A stretch of 64,000 nucleotides of DNA from CAVYOD01 sp963770045 (lineage in GTDB: Bacteria > Acidobacteriota > Aminicenantia > Aminicenantales > CAVYOD01), in assembly GCA_963770045.1 (NCBI GenBank), contig CAVYOD010000022.1, positions 62,001-126,000 of the forward strand, read 5' to 3'. Of this stretch, positions 16,959-24,566 are shown one piece after another. The stretch's first letter is position 1. Each line of letters begins with the position of its first letter. The translations under genes and the position numbers were made by a program. The notes below the pieces were generated by a model. That model searched no databases, was not told the origin of the DNA, and worked only from the letters and a program-made list of their open reading frames with translations.

Positions 16959-18074
16959 ATGAGAGTCATCAAACTCAAGAGGGCACAATTTTACCCTTTT
17001 CTAGAAACAATCTCCAAGGAGGCGGAGCTGTGGGCGCCCGTGGCTAAGCCGAGTCACGGCGTTTCCTATGAGGCCAAGGACGCCTACTGGGTTCCTCTCT
17101 CGAACCGAGAGAAATACTCGTTCGAACTGGTCCGGGATTTTTCTCAGATCGCTATGAATGCCACTCGCACAATCATCCCGCCCAAAAAACTCTTCCATCC
17201 CGCCTACTTCAACACGTTTTTCTTCTCCGAAGACGGCTATAAAGAGGATTTTTCTCATATCCGCAAAAGAATCCTCTTCGGCATCCATTCCTGCGATATC
17301 CATGGCCTCCTCTTCTTGGACAAGCTCTTTTATCAGGCCTATCTGGATCCCTATTGGCTCAAGGCAAGGGAGCAAACCCTGATCCTGGGCCTCTCTTGCT
17401 GGCCGGATGAGTACTGTTTCTGCCGGTCTACGAGAACCCACCTGATTGAAGAGGGCTACGACCTGTTCTTCACCGACCTCGGAGATTATTTCCTGGTCTG
17501 GGTGGGTTCGAGCAAAGGTCACGATCTCATCCGGTTGGCCCCGGAGATGTTCGAAGAAAATCTCTCGGATCGAGATATTCAGGCCTACATTCACTGGCAG
17601 GACGAGCGCTCGCGCGCGTTTAAAATGGAAATCAATTTCATCACCATGCCCGACCTCATGGAGCTCAACTTTCGGGCTCCCTTCTGGGAGAAAGTGGGAA
17701 ATGCCTGCCTGGCCTGCGGTTCCTGCACGATGGTCTGCCCGGACTGCAATTGCTACAATATTGTCGATAAAGTCCCCTTGGGCAACAAGCCCGGCAAGAG
17801 AATTCGCCATTGGGATTCCTGCACCCTTCACGATTACTCTCTTGTGGCCGGCGGGGAAAACTTCAGGGAGAAAAAGTCGGAGAGGCTAAAGCTCTGGTAC
17901 ACCCACAAGCTTCAAGCTTATGTGAGCAAGTATGGAAAACCAAGCTGTGTCGGCTGCGGGCGTTGCCTGGTCACCTGCCCGGTCGAAATCAACGTCAAGA
18001 CGGTCGCCGACGCCCTCGAAGGCAAAGAAGCGGATGCTTTTTGGAACAGATTGAAACCCGAGGTGGAAAAATGA
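16959..18074 (+). CDS. hydB: Sulfhydrogenase beta subunit (HydB), group 3b
   Basis: 371-residue iron-sulfur subunit of the cytoplasmic NAD(P)-linked [NiFe] sulfhydrogenase (HydABGD, as in Pyrococcus). The N-terminal two thirds have the family pattern (GIHSCDIHGLLFLD, LSCWPDEYCFCR). The C-terminus has two ferredoxin-type motifs, CLACGSCTMVCPDCNC (about residue 249) and CVGCGRCLVTCPVEIN (about 331). It carries electrons between the flavin subunit HydG and the small subunit HydD. It is the first gene of hydB-hydG-hydD-hydA; its stop overlaps the hydG start (ATGA at 18071). The sigma-54 promoter at 16859 should drive the operon. Confidence 0.93.
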   Translation: MRVIKLKRAQFYPFLETISKEAELWAPVAKPSHGVSYEAKDAYWVPLSNREKYSFELVRDFSQIAMNATRTIIPPKKLFHPAYFNTFFFSEDGYKEDFSHIRKRILFGIHSCDIHGLLFLDKLFYQAYLDPYWLKAREQTLILGLSCWPDEYCFCRSTRTHLIEEGYDLFFTDLGDYFLVWVGSSKGHDLIRLAPEMFEENLSDRDIQAYIHWQDERSRAFKMEINFITMPDLMELNFRAPFWEKVGNACLACGSCTMVCPDCNCYNIVDKVPLGNKPGKRIRHWDSCTLHDYSLVAGGENFREKKSERLKLWYTHKLQAYVSKYGKPSCVGCGRCLVTCPVEINVKTVADALEGKEADAFWNRLKPEVEK

Positions 18075-18931
18075 ACAGAGAATCCCAGTGTTTGTCCGAG
18101 GCCAATCCCTTCACGCCTGAGCAGGCCCGCATCGTCCGGACTTACCCCTTGACCCGCGACGTCAGGTTTTTCCAGGTCCGGTTCGTCGATATGGACAAAG
18201 CATTGTCCTTTAAGTATAAAGCGGGGCAGTTCGCCATGATTTCTGTCCCCGGAGCCGGAGAGGCTCCCTTCTGCCTCTCTTCGACGCCCTCGAGACCCGG
18301 CCTGCTCGAATTCTGCATCCGGAAAGTCGGGGCCGTCACCAACGCTCTTTTCCGGATGAAGGAGAACGCCTCGATCGGAGTCCGGGGTCCTTACGGCAAT
18401 GGTTTTCCTGTCGAAGCCATGACGGGGAAAGATATCATCATCGTCGTGGGGGGGATGGGTGTCGCCCCGCTCCGTTCCGTGCTCCTGTACTGTTTGGATA
18501 ACCGCAATCAGTTCAGGAATGTTTCCCTCCTCTACGGGGCGAAGAGACCTTCGGAAATGATCTTCCGCGAGGAGTATTTTGCCTTGAAAGAACGAGGGGA
18601 CCTCGATTGCCACCTCGCCGTCGATGCCGACGACACCGGTCAATGGACCGAGAAGATCGGCGTCGTGACGACCCTCTTCCCTTATCTGAAAAAGGTCGAC
18701 CCCGCCAAAACCTTCGCCCTGGTTTGCGGCCCTCCTGTCATGTATAAATTCGTAATCAAAGAGCTGATCAAGCTTGACATTCCCAAGGAGCAGATCCTGA
18801 TGACGCTGGAAAGGCGGATGAAGTGCGGTGTCGGCAAATGCGGCCATTGTGCCATCGATTATATCTACACTTGCCTCGACGGGCCGGTCTTCAACTACTG
18901 GGATGTGATTCACATGAGGGAGCTCATCTGA
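18071..18931 (+). CDS. hydG: Sulfhydrogenase gamma subunit (HydG), FAD/NAD(P) reductase
   Basis: 286-residue ferredoxin-NADP-reductase-like subunit. Visible are the FAD-binding CLSSTPSRPG region (about residue 74), the nucleotide-binding IIIVVGGMGVAPLRSVLLY (about 121), CGPPVM (about 222) and a C-terminal [2Fe-2S] set, KCGVGKCGHC plus a downstream Cys. It exchanges electrons with NAD(P)(H). The start is the ATG at 18071 (MNRESQCLSE), overlapping the hydB stop; the longer frame upstream is not real. HydG is followed 10 bases later by hydD. This is not the [FeFe]-maturase also called HydG. Confidence 0.93.
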   Translation: MNRESQCLSEANPFTPEQARIVRTYPLTRDVRFFQVRFVDMDKALSFKYKAGQFAMISVPGAGEAPFCLSSTPSRPGLLEFCIRKVGAVTNALFRMKENASIGVRGPYGNGFPVEAMTGKDIIIVVGGMGVAPLRSVLLYCLDNRNQFRNVSLLYGAKRPSEMIFREEYFALKERGDLDCHLAVDADDTGQWTEKIGVVTTLFPYLKKVDPAKTFALVCGPPVMYKFVIKELIKLDIPKEQILMTLERRMKCGVGKCGHCAIDYIYTCLDGPVFNYWDVIHMRELI

Positions 18932-18941
18932 GGAGGAGACG

Positions 18942-19724
18942 ATGGACAAAACGAAACTCAAAATCGGAGTCTACGAGCTCACCGGGTGTGCCGGCGATGC
19001 CCTCCTGATCCTTGACTGCGAAGAAGAGATCATTAACATTTTCAAAGCGGTCGATATCGAGGCCTTCCTTATGGCCAAGAGCGATAATCGCGACGGCAAG
19101 CTGGACGTGGCCCTGGTCGAAGGGTCGGTCTCGAGCGAGAAGGAAATCGAAGAACTCCTCGATATCCGCAAGCGATCCAAGATCGTTGTGGCCATCGGAA
19201 TCTGTTCCTGCCTCGGAGGGATTCAGGCGGCCTTCCTCGATCCGAAAGATTGGAAGGAGAACTATAAAAAAATCTATGGCGACATGGAGATGGTCAACAC
19301 CAAGGCCCTCCAGCCCAAACCCATCGACGCCTACGTCAAAGTTGACTATTATCTCCCCGGCTGCCCCATCGGCAAGGATCAATTTCTCTCGACCCTCACC
19401 AGGATCATCTCGGGGAATCCCCCGGATATCTATAACTTTCCCGTCTGTGTGGAATGCAAATGGAACGAGAATGACTGCCTTCTCAATAAGAATATCCTCT
19501 GCCTGGGCCCCCTGACCCTCGCCGGCTGTGGATCGGTCTGTATCAATTACAACCTGCCCTGCGTCGGCTGCTGGGGTCCCACCGCAGAGGCCAACCGGAC
19601 CTCCGAATACGAACTCTTGATGGCCAAAGGGTTTGATGAGCGGCACATCAAAAACAAAATGGCCAACTTTAGCGGCACGCGGGTCAAAGACTTCTTCGCC
19701 GGACTGCAAGGAGACAAGAAATGA
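18942..19724 (+). CDS. hydD: Sulfhydrogenase delta subunit (HydD), [NiFe] small subunit with an altered proximal-cluster motif
   Basis: 260-residue [NiFe] small subunit, which should hold the proximal and other [4Fe-4S] clusters next to the active site. The family start is LTxCxGCQ; here it reads ELTGCAGDALLILDCEEE, so Cys16 is kept but the second ligand Cys is Asp19 (codon GAT at 18996). Other cysteines are in place: GICSCLGG (about residue 85), YLPGCPIG (about 138), and a C-terminal set (CVECKWNENDC, CLGP, GCGSVC, PCVGCWGP). Asp-ligated clusters exist in other proteins, so function may be retained with changed potential. Its stop overlaps hydA (ATGA at 19721). Confidence 0.92.
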   Translation: MDKTKLKIGVYELTGCAGDALLILDCEEEIINIFKAVDIEAFLMAKSDNRDGKLDVALVEGSVSSEKEIEELLDIRKRSKIVVAIGICSCLGGIQAAFLDPKDWKENYKKIYGDMEMVNTKALQPKPIDAYVKVDYYLPGCPIGKDQFLSTLTRIISGNPPDIYNFPVCVECKWNENDCLLNKNILCLGPLTLAGCGSVCINYNLPCVGCWGPTAEANRTSEYELLMAKGFDERHIKNKMANFSGTRVKDFFAGLQGDKK

Positions 19725-21478
19725 AGACAATAACGATAGAGCACCTGGCCAGGGTGGAAGGGAATGGAGGAGTCACCGCGACGATCGACGGAAATAAAGT
19801 CACCGAGGTGAGATTTTTCGTCAACGAAGCCCCCCGACTCATCGAACGGCTGACCGTGGGGAAAACCCCGGAAGAAGATGTCAACCTGGTCCCCAGGATT
19901 TGTGCCATCTGCACACTCTCCCACAAATATGCGGTCCTCCGAGCCATGGAGCGAGCCCTGGCTGTCAACGTCCCTCCCAAGGTAACCCTCCTCAGAGATC
20001 TGATGCACTTGGGTGAAATGATCGAAAGCCATTCTCTCCACACCTACCTGCTCGCACTCCCTGATTACCTGGGATTCCCGAATGCCATTGCCATGGCCTC
20101 CAAGCATCCCTTCGAGGCCAAGATCGCCCTGGAGATGAAGCAATTCGGCAACCACATCATGGCCATAATGAGCGGACGGTACATCCACGGGGAAAATCCC
20201 GTCATCGGAGGATTTGGAAAATACCCCTCTCGGGAGGAGCTCCTCTGGATTAAGAACCGGGCCCTCCAATTCTTGCCGTTCGCTCTGAAGACCGCAAAAA
20301 TATTCGCCGAACTCTCCTATCCGGATAGCCCCGAGGCCGAGACACAATATGCCTGCTGCAATCCCGGCGACGGGAAATACGGCTTCGTGGGAGACGAGAT
20401 CATCGTCTCCGGCGGCGAGATCATCGATGCTCAGGACTATCGAACCCTCACTCATGAGTACCTTGTTTCTCATTCCTACTGCAAAAGAAGCCTCTACAAA
20501 GACAGGCCCTATTCGGTCGGAGCTCTGGCCCGTGTCAATAACCTGGGCGAACGGCTCGATGGAGAAGCGGGCAAGGCCTTCAAAAAATACTTTGGACCCC
20601 GCTGGAAAAAGAATCCACTCTTCAATAACGCGGCTCAGGCCCTCGAACTGCTTTATTCCTTCGAGAGAGTCCCCGCCGTCATCGATCAGGCTCTTAAGCT
20701 CCCGGACCCCGGCTTGGTCAAATACACCAAAACGGCGGGGAAAGGAGCCGGCGCAGTTGAGGCCCCCAGGGGCACGCTCTTTCATTATTACGAAATCACC
20801 AAAGGGAGGGTGAGCTTCAGCGACATCATCACCCCAACGGCCCAGAACGCCGACGATATCGAACGATATTGTCTCCTGGCCGCCCAGAAACTGCTCGATG
20901 CCGGGAAGGAAGAAAGCATCAGGGACAGGATGGACTTGGTCATACGTTCCTATGACCCCTGCATCAGCTGCTCCGTTCATCTGGCCGAGGTCAGCAAAGC
21001 CCCTGAGGACAACTGGAGAGAACAACTCTCTAGGATTCCTCCTGGCCAGCTGCCCGTTTTTGTCGGCTTGGGGGTGGCGAGCCGGTCCGATGACGGCGTC
21101 GGGGCCCGACTGGCTCTGGCCCTGCGCGAGTCAGGATTCAGGGATGCCTGGCTTGAGCCGGAGCCGGCTGCGAAAGACCTCTGCCAACCAGGTTATTCAT
21201 CGCGTCCGATCATTTTTATCGATGCCCTGGATTTTGGAGAGAGACCTGGACGGATCGCTTTTTTTCCGCTCCGGCAAGCTGCCTGGAATTCAGGCCTGAG
21301 CCACCGTCTTTCTCCGTTTCTTGGAGCCGGACTGACTTATGCACAGCTTGAAAATTCCTATCTTCTGGGTATTCAGCCGGAGAGACTGGAAGAGGGTGAC
21401 CGGCTTTCCGAGCCGGTCCGCAAAGCCCTGGAAAGAGTTCTTGACGAGATAAAACATCGCCCAGCCTGGCGGTCATAA
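19721..21478 (+). CDS. hydA: Sulfhydrogenase alpha subunit (HydA, [NiFe] large subunit) fused to a maturation-peptidase-like domain
   Basis: 585 residues, against about 430 for typical HydA. The first 420 are the catalytic subunit: N-terminal nickel motif RICAICTLSHKY and C-terminal DPCISCSVH ending at His420, where large subunits are normally cut. Instead of a short tail, a linker (421-445) leads into a hydrogenase-maturation-peptidase (HyaD/HycI) fold: FVGLGVASRSDDGVGARL (447-464), IFIDALDFG (about 499-507, metal-ligand Asp501) and a helix-rich end. The usual metal-binding His (SPH) appears to be Phe533 (SPF), and GxGN reads GLGV, so the domain may be impaired. No start codon lies in this frame ahead of the peptidase part, so it is not a hidden separate gene. 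Confidence 0.9.
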   Translation: MKTITIEHLARVEGNGGVTATIDGNKVTEVRFFVNEAPRLIERLTVGKTPEEDVNLVPRICAICTLSHKYAVLRAMERALAVNVPPKVTLLRDLMHLGEMIESHSLHTYLLALPDYLGFPNAIAMASKHPFEAKIALEMKQFGNHIMAIMSGRYIHGENPVIGGFGKYPSREELLWIKNRALQFLPFALKTAKIFAELSYPDSPEAETQYACCNPGDGKYGFVGDEIIVSGGEIIDAQDYRTLTHEYLVSHSYCKRSLYKDRPYSVGALARVNNLGERLDGEAGKAFKKYFGPRWKKNPLFNNAAQALELLYSFERVPAVIDQALKLPDPGLVKYTKTAGKGAGAVEAPRGTLFHYYEITKGRVSFSDIITPTAQNADDIERYCLLAAQKLLDAGKEESIRDRMDLVIRSYDPCISCSVHLAEVSKAPEDNWREQLSRIPPGQLPVFVGLGVASRSDDGVGARLALALRESGFRDAWLEPEPAAKDLCQPGYSSRPIIFIDALDFGERPGRIAFFPLRQAAWNSGLSHRLSPFLGAGLTYAQLENSYLLGIQPERLEEGDRLSEPVRKALERVLDEIKHRPAWRS

Positions 21479-21482
21479 ATCA

Positions 21483-21509
21483 CAAAGTGATATCATAATC
21501 ATCACTTTG
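21483..21509 (+). terminator. Hairpin after hydA, possible terminator
   Basis: CAAAGTGAT (21483-21491) and ATCACTTTG (21501-21509) form a perfect 9-bp stem with a 9-base loop, starting four bases after the hydA stop. There is no T-run downstream, so termination is plausible but not certain. Confidence 0.5.
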
Positions 21510-21605
21510 CCTGCCTCATTAATCCTGCATCAATAAATCGCTGCTGGGCGATTCCTTTTCTCATACGACAAAAATTGATTGCCAGGCGGCCTTCGACATG
21601 TTAGA

Positions 21606-21622
21606 ATGCCCGAGGCTGGGCG
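21606..21622 (+). promoter_or_regulatory. Candidate activator-binding motif upstream of the response-regulator promoter
   Basis: ATGCCCGAGGCTGGGCG matches ATGCC-N3-GGC-N-GGGCG seen at 16745-16761. It sits about 160 bases upstream of the sigma-54 promoter at 21779, a typical enhancer distance. A weak prediction from two sites. Confidence 0.3.
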
Positions 21623-21778
21623 GTTTCGGAAGCTAGGGAATATTGGACGAGGGAAGGGGAAAAATGCCCCAGACCCTCTCGGCGAACTCAAGACTCGAGG
21701 GCAGGCGCGCTGAATGTCTTGTTATTCGATTATTATCAACAACTTAGAGATAAGCTCTTTTTTCTTAGCAGCCCAAGG

Positions 21779-21795
21779 TTGGCACATTAATTGCT
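21779..21795 (+). promoter_or_regulatory. Sigma-54 promoter of the response-regulator gene at 21822
   Basis: TTGGCACATTAATTGCT is a near-perfect sigma-54 (-24/-12) element: GG at 21781-21782 and GC at 21793-21794, ten bases apart. It lies 27 bases before the ATG at 21822. It shows that the longer open frame from 21714 is not the real gene start. Confidence 0.85.
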
Positions 21796-21821
21796 CTAGG
21801 CTGAATATCAGGGATCTCAAG

Positions 21822-22193
21822 ATGGCCGAGCTAGAGAAAAGAGTTTTGATCATTGACGCCGACCCGAAGGCGAGGAGAGATCTGGCTTCCTCCTTGAAAA
21901 CTGAAGATTATCATGTTGAAACCGGCCGGGGGCTTTCCGAGGCCATCAAGATGATTTCCCAAGGTTGCTTCGAATGCCTGATCCTCGACGTGGACCTTCC
22001 CGAGATGAAGGGCTATGAGGCCGTCTCGATCCTGAAAAACCTCGATCCGCGCTTAAAAATCATCATGACCACGGCGAGGAATAGCAAACGTCTCGAAGCC
22101 AAGGTCAGAGAACAGGACATCTTCTTCTATTTCATCAAGTCGTTCGGAAAAGATGAATTGAAGCTCGCAATCAATAACGCCTTTAACCAGTAA
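21822..22193 (+). CDS. Single-domain response regulator (REC)
   Basis: 123-residue stand-alone receiver domain. It has acidic residues in VLIIDADPKARRD, the phospho-acceptor Asp in LILDVDLPEMKGYEA and a Thr in IIMTTARN. The usual conserved Lys is represented by YFIKSFGKDEL. It has no output domain, so it probably acts through protein contacts or as a phospho-relay. The start is fixed by the sigma-54 promoter 27 bases upstream. The next gene, another single REC protein, begins 20 bases downstream, so the two are probably co-transcribed. Confidence 0.88.
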   Translation: MAELEKRVLIIDADPKARRDLASSLKTEDYHVETGRGLSEAIKMISQGCFECLILDVDLPEMKGYEAVSILKNLDPRLKIIMTTARNSKRLEAKVREQDIFFYFIKSFGKDELKLAINNAFNQ

Positions 22194-22213
22194 AGGAGGA
22201 AGGAGAAAACACC

Positions 22214-22621
22214 ATGGCAAAAACCGCGCCAAAGATTTTGGTCATTGATGACGACCCCGATTTCAGGGATGCCGTGACCCCGATCCTAAAATCGGCCCTG
22301 TATGAAGTCGCGACCGCCGCAAACCCCACAGAGGCAAAGGCCAAGATTCTTTCGGAAAAACCCGACCTCATTCTCCTGGATATCATGATGGACAGCCTCT
22401 TTGACGGATTTTCCCTCTGCCATGCCATCAAGACATCTAAAGAATATAAAGACTTCAAAGACACGCCGGTCATTTTCGTCTCAGCCGTCAAAGAAATCGC
22501 GGGCACCCGATTTCAATTCAAGGGCGATGAACAGGGCATGACCGGTCCCGATGATTACATCGACAAGCCGGTCAAGCCCGACGATCTGCTGGCCAGGATC
22601 GCAAAGCTCCTCAATAAATAA
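22214..22621 (+). CDS. Single-domain response regulator (REC)
   Basis: 135-residue receiver domain: VIDDDPDFRDA (acidic pocket), phospho-acceptor in ILLDIMMDSLFDGF, Ser in IFVSAVKEIAG and Lys in YIDKPVKPDDLLARI. There is a short insert (RFQFKGDEQGMTGPDD) between the Ser and the Lys. There is no DNA-binding domain. A clear ribosome-binding site (aaaggaggaagga) precedes the ATG. It probably belongs with the REC gene at 21822 to a phospho-relay controlled by sigma-54, possibly fed by the kinase at 22892. The partner is not provable from sequence. Confidence 0.9.
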   Translation: MAKTAPKILVIDDDPDFRDAVTPILKSALYEVATAANPTEAKAKILSEKPDLILLDIMMDSLFDGFSLCHAIKTSKEYKDFKDTPVIFVSAVKEIAGTRFQFKGDEQGMTGPDDYIDKPVKPDDLLARIAKLLNK

Positions 22622-22639
22622 GGGCGTCATCTCGGCCTG

Positions 22640-22780
22640 GGGGACGTTCCCCAAGGGGCTACCCTGTTCTTCTTAACAACCGATCATCATCCCTAAGTTC
22701 CGTTCGGTCTGATTTTCTTTCTTGACAATTCTGACGCAATGATAAAAATCGCAAAGGATGTCCCCTTGGGGAACGTCCCC
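22640..22780. repeat. REPIN/MITE-like inverted repeat
   Basis: GGGGACGTTCCCCAAGGGG (22640-22658) and its exact reverse complement (22762-22780) flank a 103-base spacer with no open frame. Each arm is itself partly palindromic (GGGGACGTTCCCC). This is the shape of a doublet of REP sequences. A truncated arm-like piece (gggggacgttc) occurs at 25586-25596. No transposase is present in the window. Confidence 0.65.
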
Positions 22781-22891
22781 TATCCACCGTGACTGCGGAA
22801 AACACAGATTTTAGCTGAAAATGAAGCTATTATTGGAGTAAAATAAAGGGCTCCCGAGGGCGGGAGGGCAATCCCAGAGGAGGCATGTCAG

Positions 22892-23989
22892 GTGGAAGAA
22901 AAAAGGCCGGTTATTCTCGTCATCGACGACGAGGAAGCCATGCGGGACTCTTGCTCCCAGATCCTCACCAAAAGCAACTTCCAGGCTGTAACGGCTGAGG
23001 ACGGCTCGATTGGCCTGCAGAAACTCAAAGACCTTAAGCCCGAAGTGGCTCTGATCGACCTCAAAATGCCCGGAATCAGCGGCTTTGACGTATTGGAGAA
23101 GCTGCCCGAAATCGACCCCCATATCATTCCCATCGTCATCACCGGTTATGCGACTGTGGACTCAGCCGTCGAAGCGATGAAAAAAGGGGCCTATGACTTC
23201 TTGCCCAAACCTTTCACCCCTGAAGAACTGCGCATCATCATCAAACGCGCCCTGGAGAGGCGAAAACTGATCCTGGAAGCAGAAACCCTGCGGCAAGAGA
23301 AAAAGCTGATGGAAGAGAATTTTATAACGCTGGTGTCCCATCAGCTGCGGTCCCCTCTCGTGGCCATCCAGCAATATTTTGAAGTGATCCTCGCCGGGAT
23401 GGCCGGCCAGGTCGACGAAAAAACAAAGGATATGATCCTTCGGGCCCGAGAGAGGCTGGATGGACTTCTCAAGTTGATCACCGATTGGCTGGATCTGGCC
23501 CGGATCAGCCGCGGCCGGATCGTTGACAAGTTCAGGCTATTCGACCTGAAGAGTCTGCTGGAAAAACAAATCGAGTTCATGCGTCCGTTCGCGCAGGAAA
23601 ACTCCGTTTCGTTGGAATTGGCCGCCCCTTCGGCTTCGGTCAGCATTCAGGGGGACGAGCAGACCCTGGAACAGGTTTTCTCCAACCTGATCAATAACGC
23701 CATCAAGTTTAACCGGCCGCAAGGGGTTGTGACGGTTCGCCTGAAGGAGGAGCCGGGCCTCGTTATTATCGAGGTCGAGGATACGGGAATAGGCATTGCT
23801 AAAGAACATATCCCCAACCTCTTCGCCCAATTCTATCAAGTGAACAGGAGAGAAGGACAGAAATACAAGAGCACGGGACTCGGCCTTTCCATTGCCAAGA
23901 AGATCGTTGAAGCCCATAACGGTTCCATTCAGGTTACGAGTGAACTGGGGAAAGGCAGCACCTTCCGAGTTCTGTTGCCCAGATCATAA
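22892..23989 (+). CDS. REC-histidine kinase (receiver fused to HisKA-HATPase)
   Basis: 365-residue soluble protein: REC domain (VIDDEEAMRD; phospho-acceptor in ALIDLKMPG; Lys in FLPKPFTPEEL), then HisKA with the acceptor in VSHQLRSPLVAI (about residue 149), then HATPase (NLINNAIKFN, EDTGIGIAKEH, STGLGLSIAKK). It is likely a relay kinase switched by phosphorylation of its own receiver. The start is GTG at 22892, nine bases after gaggagg; the nearby ATG at 22885 is out of frame. It stands between two single REC proteins upstream and a hydrogenase peptidase gene 17 bases downstream, suggesting a part in hydrogenase control. Confidence 0.9.
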   Translation: MEEKRPVILVIDDEEAMRDSCSQILTKSNFQAVTAEDGSIGLQKLKDLKPEVALIDLKMPGISGFDVLEKLPEIDPHIIPIVITGYATVDSAVEAMKKGAYDFLPKPFTPEELRIIIKRALERRKLILEAETLRQEKKLMEENFITLVSHQLRSPLVAIQQYFEVILAGMAGQVDEKTKDMILRARERLDGLLKLITDWLDLARISRGRIVDKFRLFDLKSLLEKQIEFMRPFAQENSVSLELAAPSASVSIQGDEQTLEQVFSNLINNAIKFNRPQGVVTVRLKEEPGLVIIEVEDTGIGIAKEHIPNLFAQFYQVNRREGQKYKSTGLGLSIAKKIVEAHNGSIQVTSELGKGSTFRVLLPRS

Positions 23990-24006
23990 ACCCTCCAGGC
24001 CCCTCG

Positions 24007-24498
24007 ATGAAAACTCTTGTCCTCGGCTTAGGAAATGACCTCTATGGAGACGACGCGGTGGGACTCCGGGTCGTCCGGACCCTCAAGGAACAATCCGCCC
24101 TCTCTCGAAACCCGGCGGCCGCAAACGAAGAGGTCGGTTTTGAAGAATGCTCTCTGACGGGCCTTGCCCTCCTCGACGTTATCATCGGCTACGATGCGCT
24201 CGTGATCATCGATACGATCAAGAAACCGGATCCCCTGACCGGCCGGATCCATGTCCTCGACGGAAAAGACCTGCGGGCCATCCCCGGACCTTCCCCCCAT
24301 TATGTCTCCGTGCCCCAGATGATCGAGATCGGCCGAGCCTCGGGAGTCCATGTGCCGTCCACGATCAAGGTCGTCGCCGTCGAAGCCAAAAACATCTACA
24401 ATCTGGGTGAGGGGCTGAGCCCGGAGATGCGAAAGAGCATCCCTGCGGTCATCAAAAAAGTGAAAGAAGTCCTGATCTCCCTAAAAGGTAATAACTGA
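24007..24498 (+). CDS. Hydrogenase maturation endopeptidase (HyaD/HycI family)
   Basis: 163-residue peptidase that trims the C-terminal extension of [NiFe] large subunits after nickel insertion. The nickel-sensing residues are all in place: LGLGNDLYGDDAVG (acidic residue), LVIIDTIKK (Asp about residue 79) and GPSPHYVSVPQM (His about 98). The obvious client is MvhA, which has a 24-residue tail after DPCHGCGTH. It may also serve the sulfhydrogenase if the domain fused to HydA is inactive. It is followed by hypB and hypA, a maturation cluster; hypC, hypD, hypE and hypF are not in this window. Start at the first ATG. Confidence 0.9.
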   Translation: MKTLVLGLGNDLYGDDAVGLRVVRTLKEQSALSRNPAAANEEVGFEECSLTGLALLDVIIGYDALVIIDTIKKPDPLTGRIHVLDGKDLRAIPGPSPHYVSVPQMIEIGRASGVHVPSTIKVVAVEAKNIYNLGEGLSPEMRKSIPAVIKKVKEVLISLKGNN

Positions 24499-24566
24499 AA
24501 ATGAGGATACCCGTTCGGTGGCCCGGCCGCTCAAATCCGGCGTTTAAAAAGAATAAAGAAAAGAAG

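Larger units (their letters stand above)
21479..21821 (+). other. Intergenic region: hairpin, activator motif and sigma-54 promoter
   Basis: This 343-base gap follows the sulfhydrogenase operon. It contains a hairpin at 21483-21509, a candidate activator site at 21606-21622 and a sigma-54 promoter at 21779-21795. I saw no other conserved frame or RNA gene. An in-frame ATG at 21714 lies upstream of the promoter and is not used. Confidence 0.6.

Noticed and set aside
21714..21821. Upstream start for the response regulator at 21822
   Set aside because: A near-perfect sigma-54 promoter lies between that ATG and the receiver domain.
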